A stretch of DNA of 64,000 nucleotides from DASPNM01 sp035626515 (GTDB lineage Bacteria; Bacteroidota; Bacteroidia; Chitinophagales; Chitinophagaceae). The stretch is from positions 61,177-125,176 of the forward strand of contig DASPNM010000009.1 in assembly GCA_035626515.1 (NCBI GenBank). The letters are read 5' to 3'. Numbering within the stretch: position 1 is the stretch's first letter; each line of letters begins with the position of its first letter. Below the pieces are notes generated by a model. The model was not told the origin of the DNA. It made no database searches and saw only the letters and a program-made list of their open reading frames with translations. Shown one piece after another: positions 50,749 through 59,190 of the stretch. Both the position numbers and the translations under genes were made by a program.

Positions 50749-51264
50749 ATGGAGCCGAAAAACGCCGCCGAAACTTTGACGATCATGACAGAAGTAGTTC
50801 TTCCAAACGATACGAATGTGCACGGCACGCTGATGGGCGGGAGGTTGATGTACTGGATGGACATTGCGGCGGCGCTGTCGGCCCAAAAGCACTGCAACGC
50901 CCCGGTGGTCACTGCTTCAGTAGACAACATTTCCTTTCGCAATCCTATCCGGCTCGGCAATGCGGTGCACATCATGGCCAAGGTTACGCGTGCTTTCAAT
51001 ACGTCCATGGAAATACATTTGCAGGTATGGGGAGAGGATCTCCAGGCACAGTTTCGTTACAAGAGCAATGAAGCGTATTATACGTTCGTGGCCCTCGACC
51101 CCCACCGGAAGCCCAAGCCCGTTCCCGAACTTATTCCGGAAACCGAAGAGGAAAAAAGACTTTTCGACGGCGCCCTTCGCCGGCGCCAGCTGCGGCTCAT
51201 TCTTGCAGGCAAAATGAAACCCGACGATGCTGCGGAATTGAAGGCTTTGTTTACCAAGGAATAA
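50749..51264 (+). CDS. acyl-CoA thioesterase, hotdog fold
   Basis: A 171-residue YciA/BACH-type thioesterase. VLPNDTNVHGTLMGGRLMYWMDIAAALSAQKHCNAPVVTASVDNISFRNPI is the hotdog helix with the catalytic Asn-x-x-Gly and Asp region. The C-terminal part (RKPKPVPELIPETEEEKRLFDGALRRRQLRL) is typical. It probably hydrolyses medium- or long-chain acyl-CoA. Confidence 0.92.
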   Translation: MEPKNAAETLTIMTEVVLPNDTNVHGTLMGGRLMYWMDIAAALSAQKHCNAPVVTASVDNISFRNPIRLGNAVHIMAKVTRAFNTSMEIHLQVWGEDLQAQFRYKSNEAYYTFVALDPHRKPKPVPELIPETEEEKRLFDGALRRRQLRLILAGKMKPDDAAELKALFTKE

Positions 51265-51267
51265 CCG

Positions 51268-52035
51268 TCATTTATCGGCGGTTTGCCAGTGATGTTTCCC
51301 CATCATCATGAAATGCTTGCTTTGCTCGATCGCCTCCATTACCTGCGCGAGAATGGCTTCCGCAGGAGCATCGTAATCAATCCTCAAAGGCGCTTTAAAC
51401 GTTACCGACAAAGTGGTTCCTTTTTTCTTGAATCGCAGTCCTTTTTTGTTGAAGGCTCTCCAGAATCCGCTGATCACCACCGGAACAACGACGGGACGGT
51501 TTTGCTTGATGATAAGCGCAGTGCCCTTGCGCCCGGGGGCGAAAGGCTTCGTAGTACCTTGTGGGAACGTGATCACCCAGTTCTTCTGCAGCGCCCGCGT
51601 GATCTTGCGTGTGTCTGAAGGATCCAGTCCGCGGCGAATCTCTTTTCCTTCAACCCGCCAGGTTCGTTTCACTGTCAGCGCCCCCGCCAGTGCAAAGAGA
51701 CGGCTGATCCAGCTACCCTTCATGGTTTCCTCCGCCGCCACATAGTTTACGCGGGTGAACGGGTTGAGCAGGTAATACGGTATGCCCAGCCTGTCGGTCT
51801 TGCCCCATTTTACGGCGCAAAAAATGTGAAGAAAGCAAATGACGTCGGCAAAATATGTTTGGTGATTGCTGACGAAAAGCACATTGTTTCGCGGAAGGTC
51901 GCGAAGGCGCGCAGTTCCCGAAATCTTCAACCTGTTGATGATCGCCAGTCCGGGGTAAGACGCCACGCCGACGATAAAATAGATCAGCTTGCGAACCAGG
52001 TTGACATTCTTCAGCCTTTCTCCGAAAGAAGCCAT
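51268..52035 (-). CDS. 1-acyl-sn-glycerol-3-phosphate acyltransferase family (PlsC)
   Basis: A 255-residue membrane-bound acyltransferase. The N-terminal helix (LIYFIVGVASYPGLAIINRL) precedes NHQTYFAD (the NHxxxxD catalytic motif) and FPQGTT (block III, usually FPEGTR). The change of Glu to Gln and Arg to Thr in block III is notable, so acceptor specificity may differ from normal PlsC. It ends 3 bases after the thioesterase (convergent), which also concerns acyl groups. Confidence 0.86.
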   Translation of the reverse strand: MASFGERLKNVNLVRKLIYFIVGVASYPGLAIINRLKISGTARLRDLPRNNVLFVSNHQTYFADVICFLHIFCAVKWGKTDRLGIPYYLLNPFTRVNYVAAEETMKGSWISRLFALAGALTVKRTWRVEGKEIRRGLDPSDTRKITRALQKNWVITFPQGTTKPFAPGRKGTALIIKQNRPVVVPVVISGFWRAFNKKGLRFKKKGTTLSVTFKAPLRIDYDAPAEAILAQVMEAIEQSKHFMMMGKHHWQTADK

Positions 52036-52098
52036 ACAATGAGCGTAAGTTATTCAAAAATCATGCTGCCGGCCTGCAACCGCGAACAAAATAAAAAA

Positions 52099-52117
52099 AG
52101 GCTGCGGATGGCAGCCT
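52099..52117 (-). terminator. rho-independent terminator after rpsA
   Basis: AGGCTGC (52099-52105), five-base loop, GCAGCCT (52111-52117); on the minus strand it is followed by a T run (52092-52099). It lies 21 bases behind the rpsA stop. Confidence 0.85.
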
Positions 52118-52137
52118 CTTCATTATTATTGGCGAAA

Positions 52138-54099
52138 TTATTCGCTTTGGGGTTCTTCCTTTCCGCTTTCCTTGCCGGCGTCCTTCGCTCCTTCTTCTGC
52201 AGCGCCTTCCTGCATTTTCTTCTTCAGATCGGCAAGCACACCGAGATCTCCCAATGTTGCTTTTTCCACCTTGCCCTGAACGTTTTTCACTGCCTTGCGC
52301 GTCTTGTCGGCTTCCACCCTCGCTTCTTTCTTCGCAGCTTCGGCCTCTTCCACTTTTCCCTGTTCCCAGATGCGCGTATGTGAAATAACGATGCGCTTCT
52401 CGTTGCGATCAAATTCGATCACCATGAACTTCGCGGTTTCATCGGCTACAATGGCCTTGCCATCTTCCTTCAGCAAATGCCGGTTGGGTGCAAACCCTTC
52501 CAGTCCGTATGGCAGTTGCACAATCGCACCTTTGTCGTCGCGCCGGCTCACCGTTCCGTCGTGAATGGTTCCGATCGCGAATGTATCCTGCAGGGTGTTC
52601 CAGGGATCCTCTTCCAGCTGCTTGTGGCCGAGTTGGAGCTTGCGGTTGTCCTTGTCGATGCCAAGGATAACCACATCGATCTTGTTGCCCACCCGCGTAT
52701 ACTCGCTCGGATGATTGAAACGTTTCAGCCAGCTCAGGTCACTGATGTGGATCATGCCCCCGATGCCGGGTGCCAGCTCCACGAATACACCGTAGTTGGT
52801 GATGTTCTTTACCAGCCCGGTGTGGCGGGTACCCTCCGCGAATTTGACTTCAATGTCATTCCAGGGATCGGGCGAGAGCTGCTTGATGGAAAGACTCATC
52901 TTTCGGTTCCCCTTGTCCAGTGTCACAATCTTCGCCTCGTGCTCGTCCCCGAGCTTAAAGAATTCTTTCGCATTGATGGGCGTGTTGGCCCAGGTGATTT
53001 CCGAAACGTGGACGAGGCCTTCCACACCCGGCTGAATCTCCAGGAAAGCTCCGTAATCTTCGATATTCACCACGCGACCCTTCACGATATTGCCTTCCGC
53101 AATGGTCTCAGGCAGCACGTCCCAGGGATGCGGCGTAAGCTGCTTCAGCCCGAGACTGATTCGTTTTTTCTCGTCGTCGAAATCGAGCACTACCACATTC
53201 ACCTTCTGGTCGAGCTTCAGCACTTCCGAAGGATGGGAAATGCGTCCCCAGGAAATATCGGTGATGTAGAGCAGCCCGTCCAGCCCGCCCAGGTCCATGA
53301 ATGCCCCGAAGTCGGTAATGTTCTTCACCGTGCCTTCGAGCACCTGGCCTTTTTCGAGTTTGCTCATGATCTCTGCGCGCTGTGCTTCGATATCGCTTTC
53401 GATAAGGGCCTTGTGCGAAACGACGGCGTTCTTGATGGCCTCGTTCACCTTGACCACTTTGAACTCCATTGTTTTTCCAACAAACTGATCATAATCGGTC
53501 ACCGGCTTCACGTCGATCTGCGAACCGGGCAGGAATGTTTCCATGCCGAACACATCCACGATCAGTCCTCCCTTTGTTTTCGAGGTAACTGTTCCGGTGA
53601 TCACTTCGCCGGTCTTGTGCACTTCCACGATTTTCTCCCACGCCCGGGTGATCCGCGCCTGCCGGCGGCTCAGGTTGAGATGACCTTCGCGGTCTTCTTT
53701 CTCCACGATCATCACTTCCACTTCATCCCCGACCTGTAAGTTCGGAATGTCACGAAATTCGTTGAGCGATACCAGTCCATCACTCTTAAATCCTATGTTG
53801 AGGACCACGTCGGTATTGGTAAGACCTACCACGGTGCCCTTGATCAGCTCGCCGTCGCTAAGCTGCACAAAGGTGCTTTCGTACACCTTGTCGTATTTTT
53901 CTTTTTCTTCCTTGCTGTAAGACGTGACGTTGCGTTTGTCCACGGTCCAGTCAAAAGCGTCATGAGCCGATTCGGCCGGCTCTTCCACAGGTGCATTTGA
54001 TGTCGCTGTAGCGCTTTCCGTGACCACTTCTGCAGTGGCATCGGAACCGGCGTCCTGTGCATCAGCGTTTAATTGTTTTTTAATATGGTTGTCAAACAT
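52138..54099 (-). CDS. rpsA: 30S ribosomal protein S1
   Basis: A 653-residue S1 with six S1 (OB-fold) domains, each recognisable: IKGTVVGLTNTDVVLNIGFKSDGL, ITGTVTSKTKGGLIVDVFGMETF, LEGTVKNITDFGAFMDLGG, VKGRVVNIEDYGAFLEIQPGVEGL, HTGLVKNITNYGVFVELAPGIGGM, HDGTVSRRDDKGAIVQLPYGLEGF. An acidic Ala/Glu-rich start (about 1-60) and a Lys/Glu-rich tail flank them. Start ATG 54099 follows a TATCTTTG box and a leader hairpin. S1 delivers structured mRNAs to the ribosome, important here as most mRNAs lack Shine-Dalgarno sequences. Confidence 0.97.
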   Translation of the reverse strand: MFDNHIKKQLNADAQDAGSDATAEVVTESATATSNAPVEEPAESAHDAFDWTVDKRNVTSYSKEEKEKYDKVYESTFVQLSDGELIKGTVVGLTNTDVVLNIGFKSDGLVSLNEFRDIPNLQVGDEVEVMIVEKEDREGHLNLSRRQARITRAWEKIVEVHKTGEVITGTVTSKTKGGLIVDVFGMETFLPGSQIDVKPVTDYDQFVGKTMEFKVVKVNEAIKNAVVSHKALIESDIEAQRAEIMSKLEKGQVLEGTVKNITDFGAFMDLGGLDGLLYITDISWGRISHPSEVLKLDQKVNVVVLDFDDEKKRISLGLKQLTPHPWDVLPETIAEGNIVKGRVVNIEDYGAFLEIQPGVEGLVHVSEITWANTPINAKEFFKLGDEHEAKIVTLDKGNRKMSLSIKQLSPDPWNDIEVKFAEGTRHTGLVKNITNYGVFVELAPGIGGMIHISDLSWLKRFNHPSEYTRVGNKIDVVILGIDKDNRKLQLGHKQLEEDPWNTLQDTFAIGTIHDGTVSRRDDKGAIVQLPYGLEGFAPNRHLLKEDGKAIVADETAKFMVIEFDRNEKRIVISHTRIWEQGKVEEAEAAKKEARVEADKTRKAVKNVQGKVEKATLGDLGVLADLKKKMQEGAAEEGAKDAGKESGKEEPQSE

Positions 54100-54105
54100 G
54101 AATAA

Positions 54106-54130
54106 GCCCCGGGGTTTTAGAATTCGGGGC
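54106..54130 (-). promoter_or_regulatory. hairpin in rpsA leader
   Basis: Minus strand GCCCCG (54130-54125) pairs with CGGGGC (54111-54106), six GC pairs around a 13-base loop, ending 7 bases before the start codon. Its position would block ribosome access, fitting S1 autoregulation. Confidence 0.4.
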
Positions 54131-54132
54131 AG

Positions 54133-54140
54133 CAAAGATA
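54133..54140 (-). promoter_or_regulatory. -7 box of rpsA
   Basis: TATCTTTG on the minus strand, 34 bases before ATG 54099. A TTTTG (54160-54156) lies 15 bases further upstream. Confidence 0.55.
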
Positions 54141-54229
54141 CAGTTTCCTTTTCGGCAAAAGCACCGGCGGGAATGCTATTTTTCGAACAAAAAATGCAGC
54201 CTAATAATCTGATCGCCAGGGCTCCGGGC

Positions 54230-55045
54230 TCAGGAATGCCCGGGCTGAGGAAGAGCGACAAAGAGATGGGGATTGGAGAGCTCGGCAGCCTCGATCACGC
54301 TGTAGTCGGAAAGAATATCGGCCTTGCGCCTGCCCACGCACACATCGTGTTCGAAATGAACCGAAGCTTTACCGTCGCGGGTTCTTACGGTCCAACCGTC
54401 TGCCTCGGTATACACTTCTCTCGTGCCGAGGTTGATCATCGGTTCGATCGCCAGCACCAGGCCTTCTTTCAGCTTCGGGCCGCTGCCGCGCTTGCCATAG
54501 TTAGGCACCTGGGGATCCTCATGAAGATTTTTTCCAAGCCCGTGGCCCACGAGTTCGCGAACCACACCGTAGCCATGTTTTTTTTCGGTGTGTTCCTGGA
54601 TCGCGTACGAGATATCCCCGACGCGGTTCCCGTCAACCGCTTTCTGAATTCCACGGTACAGCGATTCCTTGGTAACGCGGATAAGATCCGCCACGGCAAC
54701 ACCCGGATCGCCGATCGCAAATGTGTACGCATGATCACCGTGCCATTCGTTCAGAATCACCCCCACGTCGACCGACACCACGTCCCCTTCCCGCAGCTCC
54801 CGCTCATTCGGGAAACCGTGCACCACCACGTCGTTGACTGAAATACAGGAGTTGAAAGGGTAGCCTTTATAATTCAAAAAGGAAGGAATGGCTCCGTGAT
54901 CCCGAAGAAATTCTCCAATAAGCCGATCGATAGAAAGAGTGTTTGTCCCGGGGCGCAATCGAGCCGCAACTTCTGCCAGCGTCCTGCTGACCAGCCTCGC
55001 GCTTTTCCGCATTAGCTCGATCTCTTGCGTGTTCTTCACGATCAT
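54230..55045 (-). CDS. map: methionine aminopeptidase, type I
   Basis: A 271-residue enzyme removing the initiator methionine. Metal ligands: Asp in VVSVDVGVILNEWHGDHAYTF (two Asp), His in VGHGLGKNLHEDPQ, Glu in AIEPMINLG and Glu in VHFEHDVCVG. Start ATG 55045 or 55048 (two adjacent ATGs). It directly follows secY as usual, but a hairpin terminator lies between them, and infA, its usual downstream neighbour, is 24 kb away. Confidence 0.95.
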   Translation of the reverse strand: MIVKNTQEIELMRKSARLVSRTLAEVAARLRPGTNTLSIDRLIGEFLRDHGAIPSFLNYKGYPFNSCISVNDVVVHGFPNERELREGDVVSVDVGVILNEWHGDHAYTFAIGDPGVAVADLIRVTKESLYRGIQKAVDGNRVGDISYAIQEHTEKKHGYGVVRELVGHGLGKNLHEDPQVPNYGKRGSGPKLKEGLVLAIEPMINLGTREVYTEADGWTVRTRDGKASVHFEHDVCVGRRKADILSDYSVIEAAELSNPHLFVALPQPGHS

Positions 55046-55063
55046 CATGACAGCAAATATCCT

Positions 55064-55095
55064 CAAAATAAAACCCGGGAAACAGGTTCCCGGGT
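55064..55095 (-). terminator. terminator or attenuator between secY and map
   Basis: ACCCGGGAA (55073-55081), five-base loop, TTCCCGGGT (55087-55095): nine perfect pairs, with TTTTATTTT following on the minus strand (55072-55064). It is 23 bases behind secY and only 16 bases before the map start, so read-through would be needed to express map from the spc transcript. Confidence 0.8.
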
Positions 55096-55117
55096 CGCTC
55101 CAGTTTTTTTTCAGCGA

Positions 55118-56464
55118 TCAGTACTGCACCGCCGAGGTGGTTTGCCTGCCCTGGATCCGCCCGCTTTTCATCAAGCCGTCGTACTGGCGCATCAGCAGCT
55201 GCGTTTCGATCTGTTGCAGCGTATCGAGGATCACACCTACCATGATGAGCAGCGAAGTGCCGCCGAAGAAAGTGGAAAATTCCTGCGTCACGCCCATGCG
55301 CTCTGCAATACCGGGAAGAATTCCGACGACCGCAAGCAGGATGGCGCCGGGGAAAGTGATCCTGTCCATCACCGTGCCGATATAATCCGCCGTAGGCTGA
55401 CCGGGTTTCACGCCGGGGATGAAGCCGTTGTTCTGCTTCAGGTTATCGGCGATCTGCTTCGGATTAAAGATCAGCGCGGTATACAGGAAAGTGAAACCGA
55501 TGACGACGAAAGCGTAAATGAGCATGTACCACAAATTCTTCTGATCGGTGAATATCTGGGAGATCACCTGCGCTCCCTGCGATTGCTTGCCGAGCGTCAC
55601 GATCGTCGGCAGGAACATGATCGCCTGCGCGAAGATGATCGGCATCACGCCTGCGCTGTTCACTTTCAACGGCAGGAACTGCCGGGCCCCGCCGAACTGG
55701 CGGTTCCCCACGATTTGCTTCGCATAATTCACGGGTACTTTTCGAACTCCCTGCACCAGGAGAATAGTCCCAAGTATGATCGCGATCAGGATCGCGATCT
55801 CGATAATGAACACGAGAATATCGCCACTGCGTACCGATTTCGCGCCGAGTTCCTGCAGGAACGACTGCGGCAGCCGTGCCAGGATCCCGATCATGATGAT
55901 AAGCGAAGTGCCGTTTCCAAGTCCTTTGTCCGTGATCTTCTCGCCCATCCACATCACGAACAGCGTTCCGGCTGTGAGCACGATCACGCTCGAAAGCCAG
56001 AAATAGCCCGAAGGAAACCCGGCGAGCATCATGCCCGCGTTCTGGTTCCCCAGTCCGCGCAGATAAGTAACGTAGGCCGAAGCCTGCAGGATGGTGACGC
56101 CAACCGTGAGGTAACGGGTATACTGGTTGATTTTTTTGCGGCCGCTGTCTCCTTCCTTCTGCATTTTCTGGAAACGGGGCACCAGCACCGTCATCAGCTG
56201 CATGAAAATGGAAGCGGAGATGTAGGGCATGATCCCCAGCGCGAAAATGGAGGCCTGGTTGAAGGCGCCTCCCGAAAATGCGTTGATCAGTCCCAGGATT
56301 CCGCTGTCTGAAGCACCGGCTTCCATTTTGGTAGGATCAATACCCGGCAGCACGATAAACGTACCGACCCGGTAGATCACAATGAGCAGAAGAGTGAACA
56401 GGATCTTGCCGCGCAGCTCTTCGATGCTCCAGATATTCTTGAGTGTCTGTATGAATTTCTTCAC
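55118..56464 (-). CDS. secY: preprotein translocase subunit SecY
   Basis: A 448-residue ten-helix channel protein. IVIYRVGTFIVLPGIDP starts the first helix; FALGIMPYISASIFMQLMTVLVPRF, MWMGEKITDKGLGNGTSLIIM and KVNSAGVMPIIFAQAIMF are conserved. It forms the inner-membrane SecYEG pore. Last gene of the spc cluster before a terminator. Confidence 0.98.
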   Translation of the reverse strand: MKKFIQTLKNIWSIEELRGKILFTLLLIVIYRVGTFIVLPGIDPTKMEAGASDSGILGLINAFSGGAFNQASIFALGIMPYISASIFMQLMTVLVPRFQKMQKEGDSGRKKINQYTRYLTVGVTILQASAYVTYLRGLGNQNAGMMLAGFPSGYFWLSSVIVLTAGTLFVMWMGEKITDKGLGNGTSLIIMIGILARLPQSFLQELGAKSVRSGDILVFIIEIAILIAIILGTILLVQGVRKVPVNYAKQIVGNRQFGGARQFLPLKVNSAGVMPIIFAQAIMFLPTIVTLGKQSQGAQVISQIFTDQKNLWYMLIYAFVVIGFTFLYTALIFNPKQIADNLKQNNGFIPGVKPGQPTADYIGTVMDRITFPGAILLAVVGILPGIAERMGVTQEFSTFFGGTSLLIMVGVILDTLQQIETQLLMRQYDGLMKSGRIQGRQTTSAVQY

Positions 56465-56502
56465 GTCGCTCTAACTTGGTTTAAGCCTAATAGGCATTTT
56501 GT

Positions 56503-56952
56503 TCAGGGCACCAGTTCCACAGAACCGCCAGCTGCTTCAATGGCCGCTTTGGCTTTTTCGCTGATCGCGTTCACCCGGAAGCTGAATTTTCCCTTCAGCT
56601 CTCCGTTTCCAAGGATTTTCACGCGGTCGTTCTGGCTCACCAGCCCGTTTATATAAAGGTTCTCAAGCGAAAACTCGGAGAATTTATATTTCTCGGCGAG
56701 CTGGTCGAGCTGGCCAAGATTGAACACCTTGTACTCGACGCGGTGGATGTTGTTGAACCCGCGCTTCGGGATGCGGCGCTGGATGGGCATCTGCCCGCCT
56801 TCGTGCGCCATTTTTCTCTTGAAACCGCTGCGGCTCTGATGTCCCTTAGTACCTTTCGTAGCGGTGCCCCCGTGCCCGGAGCCATCCCCACGGCCGATCC
56901 GCTTTACCCTTTTTACTGCCCCTTCGGCGGGCTTCAGCTGATGTAATTTCAT
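56503..56952 (-). CDS. rplO: 50S ribosomal protein L15
   Basis: A 149-residue L15. MKLHQLKPAEGAVKRVKRIGRGDGSGHGGTATKGTKGHQSRSG is the Gly/Lys-rich extension that enters the rRNA; the C-terminal domain ends AAGGSVELVP. Located between rpmD and secY as usual. Confidence 0.97.
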   Translation of the reverse strand: MKLHQLKPAEGAVKRVKRIGRGDGSGHGGTATKGTKGHQSRSGFKRKMAHEGGQMPIQRRIPKRGFNNIHRVEYKVFNLGQLDQLAEKYKFSEFSLENLYINGLVSQNDRVKILGNGELKGKFSFRVNAISEKAKAAIEAAGGSVELVP

Positions 56953-57003
56953 TGTTGTTGTTTTATACTCAACGGGGAACTGCCCCTCGCATAATCTACG
57001 CTC

Positions 57004-57183
57004 TTACACTTCCTCCACCTGGAGAAGGTGCTGCACCTTCCGAACCATGCCCAGCACCTGCGGAGTCGCCTCCACTTCACGGCTGGAGTTCGTCTTATTC
57101 AAGCCCAGCGCACGAAGCGTTTGCTTTTGCCGCTCCGGGCGATCGATCGGGCTTTTGACCAGCGTTATTTTGATCTTTTTCAT
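57004..57183 (-). CDS. rpmD: 50S ribosomal protein L30
   Basis: A 59-residue L30: KIKITLVKSPIDRPERQKQTLRALGLNKTNSSREV then TPQVLGMVRKVQHLLQVEEV. Start ATG 57183 (MKKIK); an alternative two codons upstream (57189) is possible. Order rpsE-rpmD-rplO is standard. Confidence 0.95.
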   Translation of the reverse strand: MKKIKITLVKSPIDRPERQKQTLRALGLNKTNSSREVEATPQVLGMVRKVQHLLQVEEV

Positions 57184-57197
57184 AACCATTGTACGGG

Positions 57198-57716
57198 TTA
57201 ACCGTTAAAAACTTTCTTTAATCCCACGTTTCTCGTCTTGGCTACACTGATGGGTTCACGCAGCATCGCGAGGGCCTTGAAGGTCGCCTTCACCACGTTG
57301 TGCGGGTTTGCAGAGCCCAGGCTTTTCGCAAGCACGTCGGTAATGCCGGCGCTTTCCAGCACGGCGCGCATCGAACCCCCGGCAATTACGCCGGTTCCAT
57401 GCGCCGCAGGCTTGATGAGCACCTTGGCCGCTCCTTCCTTCGCCCACTGGTCGTGAGGAATCGTGCCGTGCATCACGGGAACGCGGATCAAATTCTTCTT
57501 TGCATCTTCGATTCCCTTGGTGATCGCCTCCTGCACTTCCTTTGCCTTCCCCAGCCCGTGTCCTACCACGCCGCCCTCGTTGCCTACCACCACGAGCGCC
57601 GAAAAGCTGAACGCCCTTCCTCCTTTGGTGGTCTTAACTACGCGGTTGATCGCAACCACCTTGTCCTTCAGTTCCAGGTCGCCTGCCTTTACTCTGGTTA
57701 AATTGACTTTTGCCAT
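57198..57716 (-). CDS. rpsE: 30S ribosomal protein S5
   Basis: A 172-residue S5 with an N-terminal double-stranded RNA-binding part (LELKDKVVAINRVVKTTKGGRAFSFSALVVVGNEGGVVGHGLGKAKEV) and a C-terminal domain (GTGVIAGGSMRAVLESAGITDVLAKSLGSANPHNVVKATFKAL). It sits at the decoding centre and affects fidelity. Confidence 0.97.
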   Translation of the reverse strand: MAKVNLTRVKAGDLELKDKVVAINRVVKTTKGGRAFSFSALVVVGNEGGVVGHGLGKAKEVQEAITKGIEDAKKNLIRVPVMHGTIPHDQWAKEGAAKVLIKPAAHGTGVIAGGSMRAVLESAGITDVLAKSLGSANPHNVVKATFKALAMLREPISVAKTRNVGLKKVFNG

Positions 57717-57756
57717 ATTCTTTTTCGATTACGCAACGTCCGCAACGCGGACCTTT

Positions 57757-58119
57757 TTAAAATTTTAATCCTCCCTCGCGCGCGCCGTCAGCTACCGATT
57801 TCACCCGGCCATGATAGAGGTATCCACCCCTGTCGAACGTAACATCCCTGATACCGAGGTCGGCTGCCTTGCGTGCTATTGCCGCGCCCACCAGCTTGCT
57901 CTTTTCCGCCTTCGTGCCCTTGTGGGCCACGATGTCCTTGTCGCGGGAAGAAGCTGCAGCGAGCGTCTGTCCATTGCTGTCGTCGACGAGCTGCACGTAG
58001 ATATCGGTGTTGCTTCTGAAAACCGAGAGCCTTGGCTTCTGGCCGGTGCCTTCCCCGATCTTTTTGCGGATCCGGTACCGGATCTTTTCTCTTCGTAATG
58101 TCTTTGTTTTCGAATTCAT
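57757..58119 (-). CDS. rplR: 50S ribosomal protein L18
   Basis: A 120-residue 5S rRNA-binding protein: RREKIRYRIRKKIGEGTGQKPRLSVFRSNTDIYVQLVDD and FDRGGYLYHGRVKSVADGAREGGLKF. Start ATG 58119 (MNSKTKTLRREK); an upstream ATG at 58143 adds eight atypical residues. Confidence 0.96.
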   Translation of the reverse strand: MNSKTKTLRREKIRYRIRKKIGEGTGQKPRLSVFRSNTDIYVQLVDDSNGQTLAAASSRDKDIVAHKGTKAEKSKLVGAAIARKAADLGIRDVTFDRGGYLYHGRVKSVADGAREGGLKF

Positions 58120-58160
58120 ATGCTGATTCCTTGTTGGCGGCACCCGCCGCCTGAATATAT

Positions 58161-58715
58161 TTATTTACCAGCCGCCTTACCTGCTTTCTTCCGCACCACT
58201 TCTCCAACGTAGCGTACGCCTTTGCCCTTATACGGCTCGGGTTTCCTCAGGCTGCGGATCTTCGCCGCCACCTGCCCGATGAGCTGGTAATCGATGCCTT
58301 CGAGTGTAATCGTGGGGTTCTGTCCTTTTTCGGTGGCCGTGCCCACTTTGATCTCCTTCGGGATTTCAAAAATGATGTTGTGCGAATAACCCAGTGAAAG
58401 GTCCAGCAGGTTCCCCTGGTTGCTGGCCTTGAATCCCACGCCGATCAGCTCCAGGTTCTTCTTATAACCCTCGGTGACACCTTTCATCATGTTCGCGAGC
58501 AATGCACGGTAAAGACCATGCATGGCGCGGTGACGGATCTGGTCGGTGGGACGCTGCAGTTCTACCACGCCTTCCTTCACTTCCACCCGGATATCGCGGT
58601 CCACGGGCTGCTTCAATTCACCCTTCGGGCCCTTCACCGTTACCACGTTGTCCTGGCCCACGGTCACGGTCACCCCACTCGGGATCGTAACGGGTTTTTT
58701 TCCAATTCGGGACAT
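58161..58715 (-). CDS. rplF: 50S ribosomal protein L6
   Basis: A 184-residue L6 of two repeated alpha/beta domains. MSRIGKKPVTIPSGVTVTV opens it; KPEPYKGKGVRYVGEVVRKKAGKAAGK is the conserved end, binding 23S helix 97 near the sarcin-ricin loop. Confidence 0.97.
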   Translation of the reverse strand: MSRIGKKPVTIPSGVTVTVGQDNVVTVKGPKGELKQPVDRDIRVEVKEGVVELQRPTDQIRHRAMHGLYRALLANMMKGVTEGYKKNLELIGVGFKASNQGNLLDLSLGYSHNIIFEIPKEIKVGTATEKGQNPTITLEGIDYQLIGQVAAKIRSLRKPEPYKGKGVRYVGEVVRKKAGKAAGK

Positions 58716-58742
58716 CTGATACAGTTTAATTTCTTCGATTGA

Positions 58743-59141
58743 TTAATACACGTAACAAAGCACTTCGCCGCCGACGTTCTGCGCCTTAGCTTCCTTATCA
58801 GTCATCACTCCCCTGGAAGTGGACACGATCGCGATTCCCAGACCGTTCTTCACGCGGCGGAACTCGGAAGGACGCGCATACTGGCGCAGTCCCGGCCGGC
58901 TCACGCGCTCCATGCTCTGAATAGCCGGCTGACGGGTTTGCGGATCATACTTGAGGGCGATCCGGATAATGCCCTGCTTGTTGTCGTCCTCAAACTTGTA
59001 TTTCAAAATATAACCCTGTTTATAGAGGATTTCCGTCATCCGCTTCTTCAGGTTGGAAGCCGGAATCTCCACTACCCGGTGCCCGGCCATCTGGGCATTC
59101 CGGATTCTCGTCAGGAAATCTGCTATAGGATCTGTTACCAT
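58743..59141 (-). CDS. rpsH: 30S ribosomal protein S8
   Basis: A 132-residue S8: DPIADFLTRIRNAQMAGHRVVEIPASNLKKRMTEILYKQGYI, then the C-terminal GLGIAIVSTSRGVMTDKEAKAQNVGGEVLCYVY. S8 binds 16S helix 21 and, in some bacteria, represses the spc operon. Confidence 0.97.
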   Translation of the reverse strand: MVTDPIADFLTRIRNAQMAGHRVVEIPASNLKKRMTEILYKQGYILKYKFEDDNKQGIIRIALKYDPQTRQPAIQSMERVSRPGLRQYARPSEFRRVKNGLGIAIVSTSRGVMTDKEAKAQNVGGEVLCYVY

Positions 59142-59190
59142 AATTTTTCTCTTGTTTCGTTTTTTAGTTAGCCGGCACCAGCCGAAAACC

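Noticed and set aside
52477..53739. 420-residue plus-strand frame inside rpsA
   Set aside because: Antisense to six clear S1 domains.
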